Assembly (NCBI GenBank): GCA_022385805.1
Contig: MU277688.1
Span: 278,762 to 342,761 of the forward strand
Direction of reading: 5' to 3'
Length of the DNA stretch: 64,000 bases
From: Pilatotrama ljubarskyi
Lineage: Eukaryota; Basidiomycota; Agaricomycetes; Polyporales; Polyporaceae
Shown in pieces: positions 42,438 to 53,797 of this stretch. Made by a program: the position numbers and the translations under genes. Position 1 is the stretch's first letter. Each line of letters begins with the position of its first letter. The notes under the pieces are model-generated. The model searched no databases, had not been told where the DNA came from, and saw only the letters and a program-made list of their open reading frames with translations.

Positions 42438-45400
42438 ATGTTACGACAACAGTACGATTCAGCTACTCCGGAGTCGCCCTCACCAAAATCCTCTTCAAGA
42501 CCGAGCTCGGCAGGCGACTCTGATCAGTCGAGAGACCCCGCGCACGGACCAACCAACGGTTCTGAGGCACATTCGTCCACTCCCCAGTCCCCCCCAGGCG
42601 TCTCCTCCAGCTCAGAAGGTTATCCGTCGTGGCTGCCCAAGCGTCCTCCTCCACCTGCTCCACGTTCGACCTTGCAATCCTCGGTCGCAGGCATGTTCAC
42701 CGAAGCCGGTCCAAGCAGGGCGTCTCCCATTGCGCCTGTGGGTAGGAAGCCAACGCCGCGGTCAGTGCGCATTGGTATTCTGCAGAGTACTGCGCAGGGC
42801 GAGAAGGATCCGCGTCGAGAGCCTACGGATCAGTCGCGCGCCTTCTCCGGTCCCGCTCACACTCGCGTTTGGTCGCGCGCGACCAGCGCTGCCTTGACTC
42901 CGACCTTGTTCTCTGCCGGAGGTATGGAGGGACAACTGCCGAGACCTAGGTTCCGCACACCGGCTCTGCATCTCGAGCTGCTGCGAAGCCCTTCCTGGAA
43001 GATGTACTTGTTCTTCTACCTCTTCCCTGTATTCGTCCTAGGGCACATTCCCCTGCAAACCTTCTTCGACTTCAACGCTGTATTCATATTGCTTCTGTGA
43101 GTCTGCCCTAACATCGTTCCTCGCGCTCCTGCTTAGGCTTCTCAACAGGGTTGCGAAACATCCAAACCCCGAAGCACCTGGTGTACCTGGTTCTGGTCGC
43201 AACTGGGCACTTGCTGCTGCCGCATACATTGCGTGCTGGTTCGCATGGATCTCTGCGGTCTTCGTCGTGTATGAGCTCGTATACTCCTTCATCCGCAGGT
43301 GGCGCGTCAGTGAGTGATCTCGCGTTTCCACAGTCGCGCATGCTCTGACGGCACCTTCCCCTTCCTGCAGAGCGACCCTTGATTCTGCCTATCTACTTCT
43401 CCTCCTCCGCGTTCAACTTCGCCGCAATGTCTTCTTATGTCAACTTCTGCTTCATGTATCATATCCGCTTCTCCGCTTTCTTCGGCGACCACGGCAGCCT
43501 CCGGGATGGCCTTGCCGAGACCTTCTACTTCTATTCGCAGAACTTGCCCACCGTTGCGCTGTTGATGCCGCGCGCGGCGTTATCGCTCGCCCTTCTCTTT
43601 GCATTCTCCTCCCCCGACCCCCTTGCTGTCGCGCTTGCAGATACAGGCGTGGGCCGTAGAGACGGGACGTTCTTCCGCGCTTCCGACGAGACCCTGACGA
43701 GCTATGCTCGGGGTGTGCTCATCGCCAATGCTGCTTGGACGGCTTGGCGTATCCTAGTCCTCTTGGTCAGCTGGTACGTCTTTGCGTCCCCTCTTCTGAC
43801 GAACTACTTCAACCCCTCGCCTGCACAGGATCGGTCTCTGGATTGTCAGTGGCCAAGGCTGCGCCGGTATCTGTGGACCACGATACCGCTGGGAAGAGGA
43901 GGACGCGGAGAAGATGGCTTCGGTGTATCACGACAACGTCTCCGACTTTGACACCCTTCCCTGGTCTTGGAAGGAATGCACGATCTTACGCATCAAAGAC
44001 GCCTACGACTTCTGTCTCACGACCAAGCCTCCGCGCGGAGGATCAGCGCTGGGCAAGGAGGGCCACGAGCAGGAGCCGTCGGCTCCAATGGAGGGTATGG
44101 AGCGCATCTTCGCGGCGGTGGGCGTACCGTCCACGCCGCATGCTGCACGGCGGGGCGTCCTCTCGGGCGAGCTATTCGAGAGCCCAAGGCATACGCCCGA
44201 GCTGGCAGAGAAGGACGGCGGGAAGTCGAAGTCTGCTCCGGAGCTGTCGAGCATCATCCCTCCGGCGCCGGCGGCGCAGCAGAGGGAGAAGCAACCTGCA
44301 GATCCGAGCGGGCCACTCATGAGGCTACCGTATCCCTTCACCGGGTACGGCGCACAGGTCTCCTCCGAGGATGTCATACCCTTCCCACCATCTCCGGCGA
44401 TCGAGGAGAGGGAGGTGCAGGGCGAGAGCAGTGCAGCTGCAGAGCATGAGGGCGAAGAGGAGGAAGAGGAAGAAGAGGAGGAGGAAGAAGAAGGCGAAGA
44501 GGAAGGTGAGGAAGAGGAGGAAGAGAGCGAGGTCCCCTCGTCTGAGAGGCGTACATCGGGCTCGATGTCCAGCCTTGGCCGACCAATCGTCTCTCGGTAC
44601 CCCTTCCAGTTCCGCCGACCCAGGGGAAGCGTATCGTCTTCGCAGATGACACCGCACACCCACTCGACACCGTACTCCTCGCAATCGCGGTCGACGCAGT
44701 CGCGTTCCACCCGCCACTCGAGGTCGACGCAGTCAACCGGGAACATCGAATCGACGGACTCGCACTCACCAAGGACCAACAGCTCCAACGCGCCCAGCCC
44801 GCTCAACTCGAGCTTCAGCGGGGCCGGGATTCCCATGCCTCCGCGGCATCCTCAGGTGCAGAGACGAGCAAGAGCGGGTACGGTCCCAGCCTTGCCCTCG
44901 TCTCCGGGTTCGCCCTCGCCTGTCGTCTTCCCTGCAGGCAGGCCACGCGCCCGCACACGCACGGAAAGCATGGCGACGGATCCTTCCGCCACGTTCGGGC
45001 CCATTCCTATTGGCTCGTTCGAGTCGGACGAAGAGGACGAGCATGATGAGTCCCTGATGGACGTGCCCGAGGCAGAGGGTTCGATCGAGGAAGCGGAGCG
45101 TCAGGATAGCGTGGGCCTGTTGTCCGCTGCACCTAGTCCGCGCGCATCCCTCGTGAATCTGCGCCATCGTGGAAGCGCACTGTCGCTACACAGGCGGTCG
45201 AACGGCTCGAGGTCGGGATCGGGCGCGTCGAGGTCGAACTCGCGTTCGCGGACCACGTCGGCTACCGGCTCCGAATCAGCCCGTTCGCGCGCGCAGTCAT
45301 TCATACAGTCTCTTGGAGCGGCGTCGAGGTCATCGATCGATCTAGTGCGGTCGAGGGCGAACTCGCTAGTGCGTCTCTCGGACTCGCCGTACGCGTCGAC

Positions 45401-45839
45401 GTCGTCAGAGGCCGTGTTGAGCAGCCCGGAGAACCACACGTTCGGCCACCCCTTGCGTGAGCAGTGGCGGGCTGAAGAGGCTGTCCACGACATGTCGGAT
45501 ATCGCTGAAGCGGAGATCCCTCTGCCTGCGTCGCAGCCTGGTTCGGGGTCCGACAGCTCTCAGCCAGAGCTCCACACCGCACGGTCAACGATCTCCCGAG
45601 CGCCTTCGGAACAGCAGTCAATGGTCAGTGTCGCAACTGAGCGCGGCGGCGTCCCTATAACGGGGCGCTCTCAACAACCCGCTCACCAGGAGAGCATACC
45701 GGACATCAGCACGGCTCCGCAGTCGTTCATCACCGCGGCGCCCACCGTGGAGAGCGCGACGAGCAGCTCTGGACGGACGCAGACAACGTGGGGCGGGATG
45801 GAACACTACACCCACGGATCGAACTGGCAGCCTATGTGA
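42438..45839 (+). CDS. large membrane protein with long Ser/Glu-rich tail, unknown function
   Basis: Four exons (42438-43096, 43137-43309, 43371-43773, 43829-45839) keep frame through GT/AG introns and give 1081 residues. Residues 1-190 are Ser/Pro-rich. About five membrane segments follow: MYLFFYLFPVFVLGHIPL, WALAAAAYIACWFAWISAV, a stretch around FAAMSSYVNFCFMYHI, LPTVALLMPRAALSLALLF and TAWRILVLLVSWIGLWI. Then come a conserved-looking segment (SVYHDNVSDFDTLPWSWKE) and more than 550 residues of disordered tail. The tail has a Glu run coded by GAG/GAA at about 44445-44530 and many SRSxS-type repeats. Databases often label such basidiomycete proteins by composition only. I recognise no domain. 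Confidence 0.85.
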
Positions 45840-46398
45840 TCCCCGCCGTTTGGGTGCAAATCACGAATTCTCAGACCTCTCGTCGTCGAAACGGATTCTG
45901 GACGGATCGGAATATTTTGGATGACGTGCCATCGCGTCGGTGCTACCCCCCTCTCCTCTTCTGCTGGAACGCTCCATCTTGCTGTTTATACCTACATCTA
46001 TTCGAACTCTCCGCATTTCTGCATATATCATCTAGAGCATCGCTTCGTGTTGCATATCTGTTGTCATATGTCCCCATACTCCCCCGCCGCTTTCCACCCT
46101 GCCCCCTCTTACCAACCTGCGCCTACCCCTTGATCCTTGCTACGCCCCGCACGCATATTACACCCTTCGCACAATGCCCCCTACGATACGTTACGCGACA
46201 CCTCCATACCTCCTTGCGCTCCGGCGGTTAGTCGACTATTGGCACGTTCATTGTGAATAGTCCTCGCTGGTTTGCTATGTTCCGCACACATCATACTGAA
46301 ATTACACTTCACCTTCTACAGAGCAAGTCAGAGAGCTTCGAGCACAACGAAGCGGGAGGATGGTCCTGTAATTGCTGTAGCCAACAGGGAAAATAACG
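45840..46398. other. 3' flank, pyrimidine-rich
   Basis: C/T-rich sequence with no gene, probably the 3' UTR and terminator region of the preceding gene. Confidence 0.4.
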
Positions 46399-46622
46399 TC
46401 AGATACGCCGCCAGAGCCAGCAGACCTGCGTTATGCGACCCCATTTCTTCACCGACTCTGCGGTGGGGTATTGAGAAACGATGGCGTGGACGCAGGTGAG
46501 AATCTCAATGAGGACATCGTCCGGTAGATCCTGAATGGTGATCAAGTCCTGCTTGGGCAGCAGCTTGGCCAACTCCCTCGTGGGTATTCCCTGGCTGCTC
46601 ACATGGCAGCTGTCGGGCATGT
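46399..46622 (-). pseudogene. F-box relic, N-terminal part only
   Basis: A short minus-strand frame from an ATG near 46620 (MPDSCHVSSQ) contains TIQDLPDDVLIEILTCVHAI and ITQVCWLWRRI, the start of an F-box protein of the type seen at 48830 (DGVPDDVLVEILGHVHAHV), then stops. No leucine-rich part follows downstream before the next F-box pseudogene. Truncated copy. Confidence 0.6.
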
Positions 46623-47294
46623 GGTCTCCTTCAACGATACGAGTCAACGCCACGCTGCCTATCTCAACCCTTAAGAGCAGAACGCATGCAGAGTGACGGG
46701 CAGCTTACATCCGCTGTGCTTTGGCAGTGCCAACTTGGGATCTCGCGTATCTCAGTAGGGAGGTCGATGTGAGCGATTTTGTCAAGTCTGGCGCGTGTCG
46801 AGCTCTGACTGAGGCTAGCTGGAAGCAACTTGAAGCCCCGCGGTCACGGCCAACACTATGTCGCATCCAGGGTGAGCACAGTATCCTCAATTCATGGCCA
46901 AAAGTCATAGCTTTTACATACAGCGGATATTGGGTGGTCTTTGTAAAGCTTGCGAGTGGTAGGGATCCAGTCAACCTCGGCAACCATTACTAGTACGGTG
47001 CGCATACGACTTTTCACAGGCGCCCACCATGCACATGGCCCATCGCCTCCAACCTTGTTACACCTCGCGGGCTTTCGCGCTCTGCGTGTCGCAAATCTCA
47101 CATGAAGGCCATCCAAGTTGCTTGGCTCGAAGATCTAGCATCGGCGACAGCATAAGTCAGATCGCGGATACATAGCACTAAACAGTACGTTATGTAGAAT
47201 GCTCCTCAACATCCACCCGCACCTCCACAGCACACGCACTGAGGCTTGCAGCAGCGCGCTAGCCAAAATCAGGCTCTAGAACATCGGGATCCAC
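46623..47294. other. gene-free stretch
   Basis: Nothing recognised between the F-box relic and the F-box pseudogene. Confidence 0.4.
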
Positions 47295-48830
47295 TCAAAT
47301 ATGCCACTCAAGCTTCTCCAGCCGCGTCCGTCGATCCGCCACAGCACGCAACGCTCTCACCACCTCCATGAAATCGCCCTCAAGCTGCGCTCTCGTGATG
47401 CCTCTGTTATATCGGTGGCTCAAGGAAACCCTCTTGAGGAGTGAATGATAGGCCGCCGCTGCAGACTGCGCGGCGTCGCATAGTCCTCGCCAGAGATTGG
47501 ATACTTGGCCGCCGTACCCATTCAGCACGAGCTCTCGCAGATTCCGTTCGAGAGGCGACATGAAAAGTTGTCGCCATAGCACGTAGTCGTGCGGGAAAGA
47601 GAAGTCTGCGTCTGATATCGTCAAATCCGTTTCGACGTTCTGCTCCGCGAAAATGGACAGAAAGTCGGGGAGCATGTGCGCCAGACTCGGGTGTCAGTCG
47701 ATGAACTCTGAATAGAGGGACAGCTCGACGTGTTCGTTCGGAGTCGTACACCGTATGCTGAAGTCATCATATAGAATGCGAACGGTGATACTTGCAGGTC
47801 CGGACAGCCTTGGGAAGACCCTTTGGATAACCGTCCGCTCTGGAGGGAACAGGCTACCGATCGCGATCAATGGCAAGTCCGGGTCAACCACCCGATCCAA
47901 GTTCCCGATGAGCCTCAGGCATTTGACACTGGGGATGTGAACGTGACGGAGGATGGCCGCAGTCTCGTTGGAGTTGGCGCCCTGGATCTCGAGTTCTCGT
48001 AGACGGCTAAGGGAAATAATTGGAAGGTGGCAGGTTTTCGGAAAGTCGTTGGGCAACGACCATCGAAAGTAGTAGTTCATCGTGAGGTATTCGAGTACCG
48101 GACAGCGTTCCAGGGCATCGAGAAGTTGCGGCAACGAAATGCCCCACTTGCCCTCATGAATATACAGGCTCGTCAGTCCAGATATACCGGGCGGTACGCA
48201 TACGTCGGTGAGGGAGAGGCGGCGCAAGGAGGGGAAGCGGGAGAATACAAGCCCCAAGTCCGGCGCATCTGGGCCGTCTGGCTCTGAGGGCAGACCGATG
48301 CGGAGATCCTCGAGGCGAGGCATGTCGTTCGAGAAGAGCGAGGTAAGGGGAAGGCTCTAAGTAGCGGTGTCGCCGTCTTCGTCGGCCTCATCCCAGAAGC
48401 CGACAGAAAGCAGGTGCAGAGAGGACAGGAAGGGTTCGAGCATGTAAAGCTGGTGGGAAGGGAACCGGGGCGTCAGGAAATGGACGTCCAGCGCAGTCCG
48501 GCTTTCCTTCACGTGTGAGAGGAAGAATGAGAGAGCTTCCGGCCTTGAGCGAAGTGGGACGATACGCCAGAATCTAGAGATGGAGAGGACAGTGGACCGC
48601 CAGCGCCGAGAGATATGGATCACTCTGATCCACTCGGCCACAGCTGTGGCAAGGCCGCTACTGAAGACGTGGGCGTGGACGTGGCCCAGAATCTCTACGA
48701 GGACATCGTCTGGAACGCCATCGATATATGACCTCTGGTCGGCCCGAGGTAGTTCTATCACTCTGCCTCGAGGAATCGTTGCCTCATCCCGAACGAGAAT
48801 GCTGCTCGGACCTTTGCCTCGCTGGGTCAT
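47295..48830 (-). pseudogene. F-box protein gene with two in-frame stops
   Basis: One frame of 512 codons starts at ATG 48830. F-box: YIDGVPDDVLVEILGHVH...WIRVIHISRRWRSTVLSISRFWRIVPL. Leucine-rich sequence follows to the final stop at 47295. It is interrupted by TAG at 48357-48359 and TGA at 47694-47696, with no frameshift or splice signals around either. Coding quality is the same on both sides of each stop (MPRLEDLRIGLP after the first, MLPDFLSIFAEQ after the second). Both stops could arise by single C-to-T changes from CAG and CGA. Its closest local relative is the intact gene at 53798. Confidence 0.8.
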
Positions 48831-49411
48831 CCTGCAAGGGGACCACTGACAGCAGCTGCGTTGAACCTGCAGAGGGAATCACTTCAAGTTCAGTTCAAGG
48901 CAGCAATTCCGTCAGCAAAAACTACGTGCGCAGCCTACCGTTGTTGCAGCGGATATATCAATCCGCGAGGTTCTCGGTGGTTAGAGAAGGAACGTAGCCG
49001 AGATAACAAGGGAAAGGCGAGTACGAACGAAGGTGACACGCAACCTGCAGGCAGCTTTCGTGGCATGCGCGCCGTCACGGACAGTGGCGCCAATGAAAGT
49101 TGGTCTCTGAAGAGAGACGCCGTATACCGCATCCACTCCTTCCTTGTCCCCAAGAACATCGAGGGATGCCTCGATGGGAACGAGGTCAGTATTGATTATT
49201 GTAATGCACCGCAACAGGGCATATCAAGACCAACTGTGGACCCTTCGAAAACCCAGCTTGCGTCCGAAGCCAACGGCCGCGCAGTCTGAGAGAAAGAAGC
49301 TCGATTATCCGTGACATACGCTAGAATAAGGATACCAGTATCTACAATACAAATCTACATAGGTGAAGGAAGGTGACCCAGAGAAAACCAGAAGGAGATG
49401 CGGGGTTCCCA
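48831..49411. other. gene-free stretch
   Basis: A plus-strand frame at 48861-49289 is open but has no recognised motif. Probably the 5' flank of the F-box pseudogene and the 3' UTR of the next gene. Confidence 0.4.
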
Positions 49412-52400
49412 CTAGTGTTCGTGCTTCCGCGAGAGCCTCGTCAACAGCTGTTTAGCAGCGCTGTACTCCTCGTCCTCGTCGCTCGAGTCCTGCCACACGT
49501 CCCGCGAACCGTTCTGCTCGATGCGCGAGCCCCAGTTGCCGCCATCTGCACGGGGCGTCGACGAGCCTGCACGGGAGGACCATGGCTCGTGCCTACGCCT
49601 TCCTTCCTCATCGTCGTCCGTCTCGTCGAGCGCGGGAGGGGTCGCGGAGAAAGTGGGCGGAAGAGACATCCGTACGCTCTTCCTCCGCACGGGAGGGGAA
49701 GCGGTGGAGGATGTCGACGCCGTCGAGTGGGACAACTCACTCCCACTTACTGCATCGTGAGCATGCTGATCATGAGGTGGCACAGGAGGAGCTGGGGAGC
49801 CCGGAGGGGAAGGGTCGTCGTCCAGGACTTCATGGCCTGTCTCGTATGAGGAGATGGACGAGTTGTCGCTCTCCTGAGGCCTTGCCACACTTTCAGGCTT
49901 GAGGGTGGATGATGTCGCACTACGGGGGATGGCCCACGCCTGGTCGCTTGTTGATGCTGGGAGCTTCCCGTTGGCAGCCGGTGCGACAACAGGCTTGGGG
50001 TGATGCTGGGGAGGGTTCGGCGACGGTGTACGACTAGCATTGCGCAGCGCGGAGCGAAGGGGCATCTTGGCAGGAAGAGGCTTCGGCTGGCTAGCCGTCT
50101 CAATGGGAAGGGAGGGGGCGGACACAGACGCAGACATCAACAGCGAGTTCCTGTAATTTCTCTCGTCGGTTTCGCCTTCCCTCTTCAGGCGTGGCCGGGG
50201 GTTGTGCGCGCCCGAAGAATGCTGGGCCACCGTGCTTGAACCTCCAAGGTCGGCGTCGGCGTCGATATTGATCCTCACGGGACCTGGAGCTTTCGGCACG
50301 ACGAGCAAACGGTTGGGATCCTGCTTGACCGCCGTGTCCTTGGTGATACGCGAGATACCCTCCACGATACTCATCAAGCTCGCTTCGCCATTGCTGAGGA
50401 CGGACCTCGTCGGGGAAGGAGTGCCCGAGGTCGATGCTGTGCGCTTGTGTGTTGTAGGCGCAGAAACATTGCCTCGGGAGGTGACGTCTAGAGACGCGGT
50501 GCGTTTGCGAGAGACAGAGCCCTGCCGACCAAGCGGAGACGGGGACGAGGCGTGAGATGCAGGGGTCGTCCTCGGAGGTGCGCTCGCAGAGCTCGTCATC
50601 GACTGCTTGGAGATTGACGAATTGCGCGACAGTGACGTCTGGCCCTCAGCCAGCAGCGTTAGCGCTGCGTTCGGAGACTTCTTGAGCCGTGTCGACGAAC
50701 CCGAGGGTCCGGCGCCCACGTCCTCGTTCTTCTTCGGAGTCGAGAGCTTCGGGGACCCATTTGCACCGAGCTCCGACGCCGGCTTGGCGTGGGCCTTCTG
50801 CTTGGTGCTCTTCGCCCGCGCCTTGCTGACTGATTCAGTCACCGTATCGCTCGCGTAGCCCTTCTCCGAATCGGCAATCCTTGAGGACGAGGGCGTCTGG
50901 ACGGACCCGCGTTTCAACGTCCGCTTCTTCAGCCGATGAGTGTCTCCCGCAGCACCATCGCTCGGGGATCCCTTCACGGGCGAGTTCAGAAGGACTGGCG
51001 CGGGAGACGTGGACCGCGGGCTGTATGAATGGGAGAGCGCAGGGAGGTCATCGTCAGAGCTGTCACCGCGTCGTACCGACGCTAGGTTCTTATCAATGCG
51101 CGTCTGCCATCGGCTCTGCGTCTTGGAAGGGGACGTGTGCAGGGGATGTTCCGGTTCCGTTCGAGAGCCTCCGACGTGGAAGAGCGCAGCGAGACTGCCG
51201 AGCATGGAGCCCGCACGCGTGCGCGACTTCTTGTTCGGAGAGTCGCCGCGGAGCGATGACGATCCGCCTGCGAGAGTATCGGTCGTCGAAGCCTTGGGTC
51301 CGCGCACCGAAAACGAAACGTGTCGCGATGGAGGTGCCGAGACCGGGAGTGAAGCCTTCGCTTTCGGCTTGCCTTTGCTAAATCGAGGATTCTCATACAC
51401 CTCCACTGCGGCTGCAGCCTCGTCCTCCTCTGCGCTACTACCTCCGCCGGGTTCTTCTTCGATAGTGGCGGGCTGCAGAGTCCCGTTGGGCATGGCATAC
51501 TCCCCGATGGAATGTGCAGGCGGTATTTGGAGCGTGTACGGTTTCGGCGGGGTCGGAATCGAGAGAGGAGAGGCAGACCGCCAGGATGAGTCTATGAGCG
51601 TGCTAGGACCGGAGGAGTGCCCGATCTGGGACGCAGATTGGGATGGCGCTAAGGAAGAGATATCAGATCCAGCTCTCTCATAACCAGGCAGCGGGTGGAG
51701 GTATGGACATGTCAGCGGGCTGCCTGAAGAAGGTGGTGTCAGATATAGGTCGTATGCAGTGAAATGGATGACTGCTGACACGGAAAAGTCCGGCAATGTC
51801 CTCCGACGCATGCAAAAGACGTGTATGCAGAAGAACACCGGCATATATGCGACGTACCGTGACCGTTTGCGATTTCCAAGTTGTCCAGAACTCGAATGCC
51901 TTCTTTGCCCCGCTCGCTCCAAGCCCATCCGCATTCGGCCATTGCCTGGCATCGTGCCTGTAAGCCAGATCTGATCGTGTGCGTGCGGAAGGCACTCAGT
52001 TCTTGTTCCTTCGCGGCAAGCTGAGCCTCGCATGCCTGGAGCTCCGCCTGGGCGGCCGATAACTTCTGCCCTACATGGACTTCCGACTTTGTGAGGCTTA
52101 GGCTTGAACCGGTAGGTGAACCTCCCAAGACCGAGTCTCGAGGCTTCTGCTGTTTGGACGCCTTGATAAGACGAGTCACCCTGTAGCTAGAAGTCAGCAT
52201 CACACTTCAACGTATAGCGTCCAGACGTATCGTGGGCCGCAGATGGTGTCGGAAGCAGGAAGCGGAGAGACAGTCCATGGTTCTATGAGCATAATGGTCA
52301 CCGTCTCGTGCTGCGGAGCCCTCGCGCCCTAACGGCTACGACGACCGAAGCAACCCTGACAGCCAAAGGCCGGCACAGGCGAGTAAATCTTGGCCCTCAT

Positions 52401-52754
52401 GGTCTTGTACGATGCAGGGAGAGTAGATCTTGACACGGGAGACACTCACAGAATCTCTCTATCCCGCATGATGTTCCCCACATCGTCTTCCATCTCCTTC
52501 AGCGCCTTCAACTGCTCCTGCCATCGCTCCACTGCCGCCGCATAGTTCCGTAACGCGTCATCCGCGCCCGCCAAAGCTCCTGCGACGTCGATGATGACCT
52601 GGGACGTAGGCGGTGCGCATGCTGCAGCGAACGCCGAAAACGACGCGAGAGAAGATTGCGAGTAGTCGAGGAGCGTAGAGAGGTGCTTCGAGTAGTCTTT
52701 TTCACGATTGAGAAGGTTTGCGAGGAGCCGCGAGTCTGCCGGCCGATGTACCAT
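49412..52754 (-). CDS. large basidiomycete protein: BAR-like coiled-coil N-terminus, disordered tail
   Basis: Exons 52450-52754, 51858-52180 and 49412-51723 keep frame and give 979 residues; intron 1 is unusually long here (269 bp). Residues 1-210 are helical and resemble a BAR/arfaptin-type membrane-binding bundle: LNREKDYSKHLSTLLDYSQS, EEMEDDVGNIMRDREIL-like helix, VTRLIKASKQQKPRDS, then LQACEAQLAAKEQELSAFRT and ARCQAMAECGWAWSERGKEG. From about residue 225 it is Ser/Pro-rich and disordered with basic patches (TRLKKSPNAALTLLAEGQTS) and conserved short motifs (ISSLAPSQSASQI). The C-terminus is DSSDEDEEYSAAKQLLTRLS. The BAR assignment is by helix pattern only; endosome or eisosome-type membrane roles are possible. 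Confidence 0.8.
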
Positions 52755-53797
52755 GTAGCTATACCAGGGATGGAACCTATGTCAGAACACGGTGACTGCG
52801 GAAGGCGACCGCAATGTGACGCTGCGGCAGAGCGGCAGCAGCGAAATGGTTTAAGTCCACGTTCCGCTCTGCGGTGCTGATTGAGAGACCAGGTAGGGTG
52901 ACAAGAAGAACAGGTCGAGGGCGGAGGCTGGCAGCGACGGTGACGGTGGTGGCGGACGTCAATCAAGTCGCGTACTCAACACCCCCGGCGCTGACCCAGG
53001 GGAGCATCCGGATTTGGCAAGTGTAGTGTTCAGTGGGTCGGAACACTCCCCTTCTGCACCAGCCATGACACTGTGCATCCCACATGGTTCGCAGCACTTG
53101 CAGTGGTACTCCCAAAGAACCCGTAAAATCTTCATGAGAAGACGTGAAATATCGCAGATCCTGCTCGGAATAACCGCGGTAGAATACTTGAACTTGGCAG
53201 CCTAGACGTATGCTCGGCGACTGCCTCAGAGACTCAACACAAGCTTGAACGATCTGATGCTCTCCATGTTTGCCCCTGAATCAGTACCTCTGAGCACTCC
53301 ACGTCTAATGACCGCCGTTCCGAATTGTATTGAGCGAATGAGTTCCTTACTCAAAACTCCGCGAACGTCTGGGCGCGGACGAATGAGGCTCCGCCGGGTC
53401 CCGGCGTGGGCGTTAATGTTGCGCATGTTCAAAAAGTTACTCCCGACAACCACCGACTTCCAAAAACGAGGCATCCTTGTATTCTTCTTGCTTGCTAAAA
53501 GATATACATCTCGACCGGTCTCGCTGACCTCCCGTTGCGCGAGTATCCAACTCCAGCACGACCCGGGACTCGGAGTGTCGGCGGTCTGGCGATGTTCACT
53601 GACGACATGAACCATGCTGTGCCCGGTTCCACTAGCACGAGTGGTAGGCATTCGTCGCGTCCCAGGCTTCGTGAGGCTCCGTAGTCCCAACGATTGGAGA
53701 CTTCATCGATTGCTAATTTCCTGCGCTCCCAGGAAAATTACCATCCCGCGTTTTGTCCGGACTGTTCGGTGCGCATTTCAAGAAACGCGTTGGGGCG
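52755..53797. other. intergenic with a possible F-box scrap
   Basis: A minus-strand frame at 53226-53690 contains RFWKSVVVGSN, like the end of an F-box, but lacks LPxE and leucine-rich parts and has no good start. It may be a relic; not called as a gene. Confidence 0.35.

Noticed and set aside
44003..44836. Antisense poly-Ser frame of 277 codons
   Set aside because: Mirror image of the GAG/GAA-coded Glu run of the membrane protein on the plus strand; no independent signal.
53226..53690. Minus-strand F-box gene
   Set aside because: Only one short F-box-end-like motif, no ATG in a sensible place and no leucine-rich part.
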